NCBI GenBank assembly: GCA_949752745.1
Contig: OX457024.1
Span: forward strand, 50,117,347-50,181,346
Direction of reading: 5' to 3'
DNA length: 64,000 nt
Origin: Protula sp. h YS-2021
Taxonomy: Eukaryota > Annelida > Polychaeta > Sabellida > Serpulidae
In this document: positions 12,062-24,419 of the stretch, one piece after another
Numbering within the stretch: the stretch's first letter is position 1
Layout: each line of letters begins with the position of its first letter
Notes under the pieces: generated by a model
Told to the model about the DNA's origin: nothing
Database searches by the model: none
Seen by the model: only the letters and a program-made list of their open reading frames with translations
Made by a program: the position numbers and the translations under genes

Positions 12062-12245
12062 GAAACTAGAGTCTCAGTGAGACAGGATAGCTGGTGTAAG
12101 GTAAATTATACACAGCAAAACCTCCATTACTGAACACCTCCCAATAGTGAACACCTATAATGGACAAGTTATTTTGATCCTAAATTCCCCCCCCCCCCTC
12201 CCAATCACTTTTTCACCGATTTCAAAAATAATACGACGATGCACA

Positions 12246-12319
<74 letters not shown>

Positions 12320-12440
12320 CATTCACTGTGCAAGGTCCCTACGATAAATGGTTATATGGGAAATTATGCGAATAAATCATCGCACAATTGCTAAGCCCAA
12401 TGCAATTTTGGGCAATTTTGTCGATTTGTCATTTCTTAGT
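12062..12440 (+). repeat. Dispersed repeat, copy 2 (partner at 6.73-7.17 kb) with internal (TA)n
   Basis: Same module order as 6,728-7,170. The (TA)n tract at about 12,247-12,320 lies at the point where related copies at 18.3, 23.8 and 60.2 kb also carry TA repeats, so the microsatellite appears to expand from a fixed site in the family. Confidence 0.6.
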
Positions 12441-12479
12441 TGAATTTTGCCTTTAATGCATGTAAAAACATTGTAAATT

Positions 12480-12960
12480 TTAACACACGTTTTTCTTTGG
12501 GGACGTTTTGGACCGAAATTCATTTGGGGACCTAATGGCCGGGGATATTATGCCCAAGTACCTCATGGCCGCGGTAAAGCTTAATAAAGCGCTGATTTAG
12601 GTTTTCATATTTTTTAGCTTTGCTGACGTTTTGGCCCTACACTCATTTGAGGTCTTTATGGCCGGGTACTTGATGGCCTGGGAGCTTACAGGCGGGGTAC
12701 AGCTTAATGTAAATCGTTAATTTAGGTTATCATAATTTTTTTTTGGCTTTTGGGAGATTTTGGCACTTAATTAATTTGGGGACCTTATGACCGGGGACCT
12801 TATGTTCGGATATTTTTTTGCCGGAAACCTTGTGTTGTCCTAGATTCCACAACAAATTATGCTTTGGGGACGTTTTGGCCTAAATTCATTTGGGGACCTT
12901 ACGGCCGGGACATTACGCCCGGGTACCTTATGGCCGGGACAAAGCTTAATACTCTGTTTT
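12480..12960. repeat. Degenerate tandem repeat, about 4 units of 120 bp
   Basis: The phrase TTTGGGGACGTTTTGG...ATTCATTTGGGGACCT(T)A(T)GGCCGGG recurs near 12,497, 12,610, 12,735 and 12,860, each followed by AAAGCTTAAT or a close variant. Units vary in length. Confidence 0.75.
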
Positions 12961-13074
12961 TAATGCTTGTGTTCAGCATATTTATTTGCCAGACGCCTTT
13001 ATGGAATCTGTTCTAACATCAATATTGAAAGAAAAAAAATGGTATTATATCACATACATGAAACTACAGACCCA

Positions 13075-13192
13075 TCACTATTGTGTCCACTAGGTCGAAA
13101 ACATTAGAAAAAGTTTTATTAGAATTTTAGAATGCATAACCAATTATGTACCAACGACTGACAACCAATTTGGATTTAAAAAGGGCCATGGT
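13075..13192 (+). pseudogene. LINE reverse transcriptase N-terminal palm fragment (part 1)
   Basis: The plus strand encodes YRPITIVSTRSKTLEKVLL followed, after a one-base frame change, by DNQFGFKKGHG. Both are conserved motifs at the start of the reverse transcriptase domain of CR1/Jockey-like LINEs. The homology stops after KKGHG. The next motif of the domain (part 2, 14.75-14.9 kb) lies about 1.6 kb downstream on the same strand, so the domain seems split by insertions. Confidence 0.8.
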
Positions 13193-13199
13193 AAGAATA

Positions 13200-14204
13200 T
13201 GCGTAATTTCCAGGGCTGAAAAAATCCGATTTAAAAAAAAATCATGATTTTTTTTATTTAAATCTGATTTTTCATGTTTTTTTATTTAAATCAAACTGAA
13301 AAAAAAAGCCAAAATATCCAAAACCACCAACCTTTTTAACAGTTAATTGAAGACTCACAACACTCTTTCGTAATACAAAAACATTTACATTTCACAAAAT
13401 CTGTGACAACTGTCCTCAGTTTTGAAATGTTCAGATAACTGTCTTCAAATTTAATCCTTCATTTATTGGGCGATCGGTAGCAAAACGCCAGTTTACAGCC
13501 TGTTCCACTCTGAGATTTGTTCAGTTAACAATTGAAGAAAACAGTGATATGGGGGGGAGGATTTAAAGGGAAATGCGGGTGTCTCACCTACAATTGACAC
13601 TTCCTTCATACTTTCATAGTTTAATGCTTTGAGGGTATACATTCAAAAATTGAAAAGAAAAAGGGGGGTCACCGATGTTATAAGAGAAATAAAGGCGCTG
13701 TAAGGTCGAGTACTTTTACTATAGAAACCATTTAGAAAACCAAGTAATTTCGATCAAAATGCAAAATTCGCACATAATCACAATTGACAAAATATCAATA
13801 CAGATGATTTCAGGACACGACCCTATTTGTCTCTGAAAAGAATTTTTCGATCTAGACGGATTTAGTAGTTATTTCTGCTGTGTAAACATGGATTCAAACT
13901 CCGCGATATTCAATGCAATGCGCATTTCGGTCGCTAGATGGTGCAGAGATACCCGCATTTCCCTTTAAATAAAATTGTTCGACGCGTAACACTAATGCTT
14001 TGTTTACAAGCACACGCGGTTGAGAGAAAGGCAGGAGTACGTTGGGGATATCGATGCTACAGGGAGTTTCTGAACATTAGTTGTGCGATTACATACCTAC
14101 TCCAGTTTACGTGCTCAAACGGTCATAATACTCTGCGACTCAAGGGTTTCTTTTCACTAGCAGTTACCTGCTTGAAGCGTGCTGCCCCTAGCTAAACCCC
14201 TTCT
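13200..14204. other. Inserted non-coding sequence between LINE fragments
   Basis: AT-rich block beginning with CAGGGCTGAAAAAATCCG and a run of AAAATCATGATTTTTTTTAT-like inverted AT sequence. The CAGGG start is reminiscent of hAT ends, but no matching right end was found. An 85-aa frame at 13,938-14,195 has no family resemblance. Confidence 0.4.
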
Positions 14205-14209
14205 TATCA

Positions 14210-14740
14210 CCTCGGAGGTGCATGTGCACTAGTCCTAGATGACTCTTGCTTCCCAGCAAGAGTCATAGTTCCTATAATATAACTTGTCATTGATCTCAAT
14301 TTTGCCAATCTCGGCGCACGATTTGGGCTAATGGCGTTATTTTAGAAGGGTGCATGACATAAATAACTCAATTATAAATTATGGCGCACAATTTTTATGG
14401 TCAAATAACAATTTTGTAATGAGAAAAAATATGTTTTCATCAGATCAGAATATAGAATCTCCCATTATCGCCCACAACAACAATGAATCTACAGTTGCAA
14501 AACCACTCTTTACTCCACTTTGGTAGTTTGGCCGAGGTTGAAAATAGTGCGCCAGGATACTTCTTGGTGTGCTTTTACGAAAAAGCACGACACTCCGAAT
14601 TTCGGTGTCCAGGATCGTGCGCCGAGAGAGTTGGATCCTCGAAAATTGAGATCAATGGTCATTCCTATTACAGGAACTGTGACCTTTCTGACCTAGGGAG
14701 ACAGAAAGGGTCCACTGGGACTACATGTGCACCTGCCCTG
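14210..14740. mobile_element. Foldback-like element with about 120-bp inverted arms
   Basis: The left arm (14,215-14,330) and the reverse complement of the right arm (14,610-14,735) share GGTGCA.ATGT, AGTTCCT.TAAT, TCATTGATCTCAATTTT and TCTCGGCGCACGAT in the same order. The arms are diverged (roughly 70 percent by eye). No target duplication could be fixed. Its left edge abuts 13.2-14.2 kb and it lies between the two halves of a LINE reverse transcriptase domain. Confidence 0.65.
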
Positions 14741-14744
14741 GTAA

Positions 14745-14905
14745 ATTCATATTCAAAGAATCCATCAGGCATTATAATTAGTTTTCATCTAGTGCGCATA
14801 CATGTTTTTATTGATGCATCCAAGACATTCTATCGTGTTCACCACAGTAAACTGTTAAAGGTTTTAACTGAAAAGAAAATTCCTAAACTAACAAGTAAGT
14901 ATTTG
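14745..14905 (+). pseudogene. LINE reverse transcriptase fragment (part 2, motif A region)
   Basis: The frame reads FIDASKTFYRVHHSKLL, the motif A region of LINE reverse transcriptases (first catalytic Asp in DASK, with Tyr where Asp usually follows in AFD). It continues in sense and strand from the fragment at 13,075-13,192, which ends just before this motif in the family. Homology is lost after TSKYL. Confidence 0.75.
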
Positions 14906-15087
14906 TGAAACACAAGCAGGCCCCAACCGGCCCCAAATTCATAGGGGTATAAAGCGATGACGGACAGACGGACGGACGGACACCCCAAACCTATAGGCTC
15001 CAGTCCGAAGGGTTGGGGCATAATAATGAAAATCATAAATTACTGATAAACAAATCAAAAGATAAGAGTGAAATGGGGCAGCGTAAT

Positions 15088-15971
15088 ATGGAATGCCCTT
15101 TTCACATTTATTAGTGAATTATTGATATCAAGAATTAATTTTTGATCTCAAAAATTGATTTTTTGATATCAAGAATTAATTTTTGATCTCAATAAATCCA
15201 TATTTTGATCTCAAGACTTCATTTTTGCTATCTGTAATTATATTCCTGATATCTCTAAATGTATTCTTGATCTCAAAAAATAACTTTTGATATCAATAAA
15301 TATTTAGAGATATCAAGAAATATTCATTGATATCAAAAATGATTTAATGATATCTAAAATTGATTTGTTGAGATCAAAAATTCAATTCTTGATAGCAAAA
15401 ATGAAATATTTGAGAGCAAAATATTAATTTTGAGCTCACTAATTGATTTTCTATATGTTGATATCAAGAATTTATTTCAGATATCATTATTTCAGACTGA
15501 TACATTTTTAATTTGCATTTTGAAATCTGCAAACGATTTTTTTATCTCAAAAACTGATTCCTGATATCAAAATATCAGTCTAATTTTTTAAATAAAAAAT
15601 ACGGAAACGCACATCTGTAAATAAATAATGACTGTCATTGTATACAGAATCTTTATTTTAATTTTTACGGTACAAAAAAGAAGCAATTCTTGAGATCAAA
15701 AATTATGTTGTTATTATTGATCTCAATAATTCAAATTTTCATCTCCAAAATTTAATTGACGATTCGTTATATTTTATGTGAATGTGTGTCTCCCTTAAGA
15801 TTTTTTAGGTTTGTAAAATTGATTTTTTGATCTCAAAAATAAATTTTTGCCATCTAAAATTCAATTAGTGATAGCAAAATATAAATTAAAGAGATCTAAA
15901 TTGATTTATTGATATCTCTAAATATATTTTGATATCAAAAATAAGCATTAAATGTTAAAATGGCATTCCAT
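15088..15971. mobile_element. 884-bp MITE with 8-bp TSD, interior of GATATC/GATCTC short repeats
   Basis: Left end ATGGAATGCCCTTTTCACAT and reverse-complemented right end ATGGAATGCCATTTTAACAT differ at two positions and stay similar for about 22 bp. AGCGTAAT is directly duplicated on both sides (15,080-15,087 and 15,972-15,979), an 8-bp target duplication. The interior is almost entirely a degenerate 25-35 bp repeat built from TTGATATCAA and TTGAGATCAA words. There is no coding capacity. The 8-bp TSD fits hAT or P-type transposases; the ATGGAATGCC terminus is not one I can name. Confidence 0.9.
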
Positions 15972-16103
15972 AGCGTAATATCTGATTTATTCATTGTAAA
16001 AAAAAATTGGGGAAAGCAAGGTGAGTATTATCTCCATTTCTGTTTAACGCATACATTAATTAAATTAGAAAGGCACTAAATGAAATTAAGATTGGTTGCA
16101 GTA

Positions 16104-17250
16104 CAGTGTTGTACAGTGTTGTACCAATGGGTCATCAAGAAAAAAAGTATAAAAAAGTAAAAAAAAAAAAAAAAGGATAAAATTGGGGAAAAAGTATGAA
16201 AAAAGGATAATTCATATTTTGCTGAATATCGAGCAAAAAAATGTTAATCATATTGTATCACTTTTTTGTAATTATTACTTACTGACATGCTCGTTTTCAC
16301 AGCGATTAAAAATATTTGCATACGTGAGTGTACTTCTAAATTGTCCTGAATATTACCAAAAGGGCTGTATCGCTTTTTTCCCCATATTTTGTTAATGAAC
16401 CCTCGGAAAGCAGCTTTGTTTTGTTTCACTAAAAATTTATCAAAACAAAAAAAAGGATGAAAAGCGAAAAAAAGTATAAAGAAAGGATGAATTTTTTAAG
16501 TATAAAAAAGTATTTAAGGATAAAAAAAGGATAAAATCGGGCTTTCATTCTTTTTAAGAAGTATAAAAAAAAAGTATTTAAAAAAGGATAAAATTGGGCT
16601 TTTTCCAAAAAAAAAAAAAAAAAGAAAAAAAAGATGATCCTTTAAAAAAAGGATGATGTGGCAACACAATCCTTTACAAGGCCCAAACCGTAGAATGGGA
16701 CGGAGGGTAGAATGAGACATTTGATGCAGATAGCCTGAAACCTGCTTTACTCATTTTACTGTTGGATATCTTTAGATCCACATACTTGGGAAAGTGGGTC
16801 TCATAATATTGTAACATAAAATTGAAAGTATCATTTGTTGTTCAAGAGAAAAGTTAATAAAACCAGCCAGATTGATCAGCTGTTTATTTGTTGACGTCGC
16901 CATCTTGGTCTTGGGACATCGGTTGTAATGCTGTTTGTGATTGGTTCATGTTCTGAGAGATCGGTTGTAACGCTGTTTGTGATTGGTTCATGTTCAGGCC
17001 GACATTTTATGTCACAAACTTGTCTATTGTTTACCTTAGAAACACAATTTATACTTTTGTGTATTTTAATGTCCGTATACTCGGAAGTTGCGGTGTTTTG
17101 TTGCAATGTTCGGTTAATCCTCTTCTGTCTGTGGTATATATTTGTTTACGTGTAAGTTGAGGGATATTTCCGTAAAATCATTAAAAACCCATAATTTTGT
17201 CCCAGTTACTGTCTCGTCCTTGTACAAAAAAGGATGATGTCGCAACACTG
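16104..17250. mobile_element. Possible hAT-like element with A-rich interior, partly nested
   Basis: CAGTGTTG at 16,104 and 16,114 faces CAACACTG ending at 17,250, and a second right-end-like string GGATGATGTGGCAACACA lies at 16,652-16,669. Between 16,140 and 16,650 the sequence is an irregular AAAAAGTATAAAAAAGGAT repeat. 16,680-17,220 may be a separate insert with weak inverted ends (TACAAGG...TGGGAC). Flanks TTGCAGTA and TGAGAGTA match at 5 of 8 positions, so a TSD is not established. Limits are uncertain. Confidence 0.4.
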
Positions 17251-17263
17251 TGAGAGTATTAAG

Positions 17264-18801
17264 CAGGGCTTTACGTTAACTTTTTTAGGCACCTGCCCGG
17301 TGGGGCAAGTAGATTTCAAATCTACCTGCCCCACAAGCACTCTTACCTGCCCCACCTTGTCTTTTTGTTGGACATTTTGATAATTTTGACAATTTTACAC
17401 ATTATTCTTCAATTATTGTATCACAAGTGACGCGACGCTATATTTGGCGCGTGTCCAGACACAGTCCATCACCCACATTAGGGATGGGTCGGGGCCAAAT
17501 TTTTGGCCCCGGGGACCCGTGACCCAAAACCCGCCCCGTCCCCGGGGGGTACCCCTATTCGAAGACCCACCGTGCGAATACTGTTTCAGCCAGAAAATTG
17601 ATTTTTGGTCTAAAATGAAAGGAAATGGTCACTCTTTATTATTTTTAACATTTTAAGTTCCAAAACATGTTCATCACTGCAACAGATCCCAAATCCCCCC
17701 ACCCGGACAGAACTTATGTCCTTATGTTTATATATATATATATATAAACATAAGAAACTGTATATATATATGTACAGGGATGTGGTACCTGCATATGATT
17801 TTTTTTTACAACTGATGTCAAGCTTTTATTTCCATAGGAACAGTGTAGATAATTGAAAATCTTGACCAATTATTCTCAGATCTTAAATATCAAACAAATC
17901 TTAGCATTATTAATTTTCAAAAATCTACTTTAGGTTACTAGATTATTTTAACTCCAACAAACTTAATTAAGAATTATGGAGGATCCTGGAAAGAAACGAG
18001 TGTAATTCTACATTTTGTAACGCAAAATTAAAAAAAAAAAAAAAAAAAAAAAACAGAAATAAAAATCATCTGCAATTGTCTGTGATAATATGTTAGTCCT
18101 AAGTTTCGTCACTCTTTAATGAACACTTCAAATTGTTGTAATAAAATAGACTAGTTTATGATTTGAAGTCTTTGTTAACCACTCATATCCCACTTTTCTC
18201 CTGTTCGAGTTCGGTATCTTCCAAAATGGCGACTTGTCAAAAATTGCCATTTTTTTGATAACTGTAATGTAAGACTTAGGTGGTTACACGCGAGTTCTCC
18301 GAAACTATTTACCCTAGGCATGAAAATATATATATTGAAGTTGTGCAATGTCGTGTTGTTTTTCAAATCGGCCAAAAAACTGCCAAAATGGCGACTTGTC
18401 AAAACTTGTGATTTTTTGTTTTGCTTTGTATTATTTTTATTCATTATGTTATTTTTATTTAAATATCAAAATTATTTATTTAAAGATGTGACGTGGCCCC
18501 GGGGTCGAATTTCAACCCCGGGTTTTAAAATTTTTGACGGGGCCCCGGGGAACCCGACCCATCCCTAACCCACATATAAACTAGAAACGTTCCAGTGGCT
18601 AGTATGTAGGTCAGGTGCAGCTGGCGAACACCGATAATAACTACAGTCGCCTACTTGACAAGTGTGTTGTTAAGGCAGTACGTCACGCCACATCTCCCCG
18701 TACGGATCTACCTGCCAGGTGGGGCAGCTAACCGGGCGAGTTTACCTGCCCCACCAGGCCTGTCACCTGGCAGGTGGGGCAGTCGTTAACGTAAAGCCCT
18801 G
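17264..18801. mobile_element. TIR element (outer), ends CAGGGCTTTACGTTAAC
   Basis: CAGGGCTTTACGTTAAC at 17,264-17,280 is the perfect inverse of GTTAACGTAAAGCCCTG at 18,785-18,801. Subterminal GGTGGGGCAG and CTGCCCCACC words occur in both orientations near both ends (17,298-17,360 and 18,705-18,780), as in hAT subterminal repeats. Only TAAG is duplicated at the flanks, shorter than the 8 bp expected for hAT. A second MITE is inserted inside it. Confidence 0.85.
17479..18567. mobile_element. hAT-type MITE nested in the 17.26-18.80 kb element
   Basis: The TIR TAGGGATGGGTCGGG at 17,479 is the inverse of CCCGACCCATCCCTA ending at 18,567. ACCCACAT is duplicated at 17,471-17,478 and 18,568-18,575, an exact 8-bp TSD. 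TAGGGATGGG is a common hAT terminus. The interior has no transposase and itself contains a 180-bp module of the dispersed family seen at 60.0-60.45 kb (18,215-18,430), giving a three-level nest. Confidence 0.92.
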
Positions 18802-20600
18802 TAAGGCACTCGAAGCTAGATCGAAAGGGCCAAATGACTGCCTCTAGTGTATCAAACTGGTATGGTTATTTCAATCTGCAGATCTGTGACATTTTCTGTT
18901 ATAGCGTGGTTCCAGGCCAGGTGTTAGTGAGCGATAAATGGTGATTTTCCGTATTATGCTATCGTCGCTCGTCGATTCGATAAACAGGCATGTTATTATA
19001 AAAAAACATTGTGTCTGTTATAAACTGCGCTAAGAACATGTTTACTTGTACAAATTTAATAAAATGTTACGAACTTCAGATAACTGGGCGCATTTTATTT
19101 TATGCATTTATTCTCGGATAGTTTTCGCATTTTATTCTTGCGTCTCGGAAAAATAAATTAGATGCGCAAAAGACCAACAATGTCTGTGAATGTTTCTCGA
19201 AATGGTCACAATAAAATGGTTATCAAATTTCCGAGAAAGTCGTAACCACAGTATAACCACCATAAAATAAACCTTCAAATCACAATTTTTGAATAGATAC
19301 CTTTGCGTTTTCTAATTTTATATATATATATATAATCTATATATATATATTTGTAACCATAAATTTGAAGTTTAAAATAAGTATCTCAAAGGAGATAAAT
19401 AATTGCTTTTCAGGTAAACATTCACAAGATTTCTGGGCCACAGCTGTGTGCTTGGATCACCAAATTTCCCTACGCAGCGCTTATCCGCAAAGAAAAATCT
19501 TATCATAAATCTTATCAAAGCGTGCTCGTTGTTAGTTTTTAAGTGCAACAGAAATATGAAAACAGCATCTGACATAAAATCTAACATCTGTTGCTTGTTT
19601 TAGATACATATTTGTGTAAAATCTTAAAGAATACAAAACATCTTATTTTGTAAATATTTGAGATGAAATTTTATTTTTTAGTTTCCGAGGAAGTCGAGAA
19701 TAAAATCGTTGTCAAAAACTTAAAATAGTTCCAAATATTGGTTGCGTTTTATTTTGCTTATTTGTTCTCCTAGAAACTAAATAATATGGATTCTAATAAA
19801 TTCTTTTCTTTTTCAAATTTGCCGTTTTCGAACTAGAATGACAAGTGACCCTTTTCCTCAGGATCGCAATGCAGTGTAAGAGCCTCAACTTCATCTTAAC
19901 ATTAAAGAACAAACTAAATACGGATTTAACCTTCCGAGTTAGATTGCATGATAGAAAACGAAAGAGACAAGTGAAGTGTCTTATCCAAAGCATGATAGAC
20001 AGCAAATAGAGGGCATCTTATAATGAGTGGCCATATTATGCACTGCTCACGCATTTTTTGTTTTTGTTTTTTGTTTTCTCTTTTAGACCCGCCGACTTTT
20101 ATCGGACTATTCCTATCTGTTTTATTTTTCTGATATCGAATGATTCATTAACATCAATGCGGGCATCCGCCATCTCTATGTGTGTATGCAAAATTTTACT
20201 TAAAATGTGTAAAGACTAATAAATAGTAAGACTGTTATGCTTGTTAGTTCACTACTTTATTAAATCTTAAATGTGACAAAGCGGCAGTGGTTTATATATG
20301 ACCAGATGAGTAATAAGAGGAAATAGATTCAGAAGCACCAAAAGAAGCTTATATTAATATTAGGATATAACAAAATGCTTCTTCACATATAGTTTTGATC
20401 GGATTACTTTTCAATTTTACAAGAATGGACCTTATTTAGCCCTCTCTCGATAACGTTCTTTTAGTGGCGATCCGCCAAAAATTGACCTCACTTGAAAAAA
20501 AGGTAAAACTTGACGTTATATGAAAAAATGCCAAGGAAAATGAAAAGGGTAATAAATATATACTGTAGTCAGTGTTTTTTGCTGGTTGCTATTGTTAGTT
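18802..20600. other. No gene seen
   Basis: AT-rich DNA with short TA tracts near 19,320-19,350. A weak local duplication around GCGCATTTTATTTTATGCAT (19,088) and TGCGTTTTATTTTGCTTATT (19,743) is visible. No coding signal. Confidence 0.45.
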
Positions 20601-21012
20601 CGACTCCCAGAGAATGCTTGCAGAGCGGTTTCTTATGCAAAAAAAAAAATAAGCTGGCACTATCGGGTGGTAGCACAGCAAGATAAGTATTAGCCTAGAA
20701 CGTATTACCAGGAAAATGGTTGACAATTGGCACAAAAATGTCCTCACATGACAGAAGAAGTATCAAGAGAAGTGCTACATAATGATGATAAGGAGTTTCG
20801 ACATAAATTTCTGGATTAGTATCACTAAAATGTTTGTATGTGTGTGCCTTAAAAATGTCAATGCGAAAAATTCTATAAAAACTACTTCACTTATAGTTTA
20901 GGTAGAATTATGGGAAATGACTGAAGTTTCTACATCTTAAAAAAGGTTGCTCAGAAACACTGTGACCACATGGAATCTAGTGAATCAAGTACAAAAGCCT
21001 TGTAGAATCGTT
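20600..21012. other. No gene seen
   Basis: Non-coding, no recognisable feature. Confidence 0.4.
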
Positions 21013-21570
21013 AACAAGAATGTCCAGAAACGTTGTGACCAGCCAAGATCTAGTGAATCAAGTATTAATAGGCTTGTATGATCGTCAAAAATTGGTAGTT
21101 ATACTTTAAAAACCGGCTACTGAAACATTTTCAAAGGCCAGTATTTGCCTAATCTTTGGGTAATCTCAGAAAAAAATAAATTTCAAAGAGCCCTAACGTT
21201 GAACTGAGCCTAAAAAATGAAAGCAATCGAGTAGAATTACTTGCAGAAAAACTATCTTGAAAAGCTTGATCCCAAATAATTGAAACGGCGGCATGAGAAC
21301 AGTTTTTGGAGATGCACATTTTTTGTAAAGAAAGCGTCACACAAAGAGCAATAGCAAAGATTTAAAATGCCGTCAATTGACCAATTTTTGGAATTGCAAA
21401 AAAGTAATTTTTCAAAAGAGAAACATATAGGAAACATTCGTATAAAATTTGAAAGGAATTCGGTCAAAACCATTGGAGAAGCATTTTAAGTTAAAATTTA
21501 CATACGTTTGTACATAATTAGAGACGATGAATGTTCCATCCATGTAAGACTAGCCCGCGGAAATCACCGC
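21013..21570. repeat. Dispersed repeat, copy B (partner at 11.55-12.06 kb)
   Basis: Shares the AAGAATGTCCAG...GTGACCAGCCAAGATCTAGT blocks with 11,550-12,060. Its right part (TTTACATACGTTTGTACA...GACTAGCCCGCGGAA) is related to 33,505-33,590 (TTTACTTGCGTACAGA...GACCAGCCCGGCGAA), so at least three copies of the right half exist here. Confidence 0.6.
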
Positions 21571-23480
21571 CTAAAAACACTAGATATAAATATTTTGGAA
21601 ACTGATTTCACTGTTACAGCTTGTAGCTTCACCACCTTAATAAACATTAAATAGAATATCTATTGCATCAGTTGAACAATGGAATGCTTGGTAGCTCTGA
21701 CGAAGAGATATGCAGAGCAAACGTTAGGATGAGCTAACTCGGGTGTTGAATGCTTATATCGAGAAATATTTTTCGAAGTACTAACTGTGAGACTCCGTGA
21801 ATGGTAGATTATAAACTCAGTAAACAAAGACCATATTGATATAGTTATCCATATTGAAATGGTTTATAAACTCCCAATTTATAAAGACGAAGTTGTATGG
21901 ATTTTTATGTGGGCGATAATACAGTACTGATGCAATATCAGGCCTGGAACCACAATTAATTTACTTGATGTTTCTTTATAACATATCAAAAATTTAACAC
22001 CTTCCCTACATCTGGAACAGCAAACATGGCCACGACCCTTCACATACATCGACCCTTCACATGAACAAAAAATATGAGAAATATAGGGCATGACCATTTA
22101 CTTTTTGATATATTTGTATAAAATTGGTACCCTCAAAAAGTGCCCCTATTTTCATTAAAAATTTGACAATTTTCATTTCTCTATTTTTCCAGGCCAATGA
22201 AATTACTGTCTTTTATTTTTCTCACGCATAAATTCCACTTCTTTTCTTTATAAATGTACCCTCAGTTTATTCCTATGACAAAATAATCGAAAATCAGCAC
22301 CATTTGCTGCGCAACTACCGTTTTCCAATCTTTCGCTTTGTTTATCAACTACCAGGAAGTAAACAATTGCGATCCGATTCCTATTACAGTATTTCCAAAA
22401 GGTCAGCACTTTTAAATACAAGAGAAGTAAACAGGACATGTTTATGTTATCACTGTAAATTTGCTATCTATTTCGTTGAGTCTATTCCATGACCCGCAAA
22501 TATTTTCTGTACCTAATTTAGCTCATCCACCATTCTAAAAAAAATACCCGATACACAAAGCTACTCTAAAATGGCTGTGGAGACCAACTTAATATCAAAG
22601 AAGCTTCAGATATACGCGAATACGTTTAAAACAATAATAAAATAAAAACACGAATCCAGATTTTTTGTACATGTCTGTGATAAATATGTAATTTTTATTG
22701 CTAAAAAGATATAAAAATCATATGATAATCGTTTATTGGGGAAGTGATCCAGATTATTGATATATTTGCGCTTTAGGTATTGATTGTTGGTCTAGTATAT
22801 TAAAAGGAAAAGGAAGTGATAAATTAGTAATTACATGTGTAAAAAGTAATTACATGTGTCACTAGAGCATCTAGTATCGTCGGTATGTTGGAAATTGTTA
22901 TTAAGTGTACAGCTATTCCTTCTGGCACCGTAAATTCTTAATCCGGCATCTGGTTGCCTCATATATTCCCATATCCAACATATATCTTGTATATTCCCAC
23001 AAGAAAAAACCTATGGTTTCTCGAAAAAGACACGAGTCTGCCAAGAAAAAATAACATAAATCCCCTAGATGCCTAGACAAGCCTTCTGTCATTCCCTATA
23101 AAAGAAGTCACCAGGCACGCTCCATCAGAGGGCGATTGAAGACTGCCGTCTTTCAACCGCTATGTTAGAATTGCCTTACGAGCTCTGTTACATAATTTAG
23201 TGGCCACGACCAGGATTTACCAAATAACAAGCCATCGTCGAGGGCGCAGACCCGAAAACTGTGATTGACTAAACGATAACAATCACTAGAATGTAGGAAT
23301 CAGCAACCGATAGCAATAATTGGAAGGAAAAACATTACTTGAACTGATAGAGAAGAGAGAACAGTGAAATAGTTCCCTGTTCGTCGCGTCTTTCTGACAG
23401 AAGCTCAATAGATTATCAGATTAGCTACTGAAGCATTTGCCTCTCTGTTTCGACGAACTCACATAGAAAGCACCCAAGTG
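21571..23480. other. No gene seen
   Basis: Searched both strands by eye for exon-like frames and tRNA-like cloverleaves; none supported. Confidence 0.45.
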
Positions 23481-24115
<635 letters not shown>

Positions 24116-24419
24116 GGAAACAAAACAGCATACAAAGTGTGACACACGGACGGACGAACAGAGGGCAATCCTACAGACCCCTGCTGGCTCGCCCGGTTGG
24201 AGTCTAAAAAGCAAAAGCATCGAAGGAAAGAAACTGAACAAGATTGTCAAAACTTCCTCTGCTCTGACGAGTACTGACAACTGACGAGCAAAGCCTGCTG
24301 CCAATTCTTGACCCAAGTGAACCAGAGTCGCTACTGCCGTATCGACGAGACGGCTAGGAACTACTCTACCGACGAATGCTATTATCACGACGCGCCGCAC
24401 TCCTGCCAGCCTTAATCAA

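Noticed and set aside
15088..15971. CRISPR-like regularly repeated palindromes
   Set aside because: Repeats are degenerate and of variable spacing without unique spacers, in eukaryotic DNA, and bounded by TIRs and a TSD; it is a MITE.
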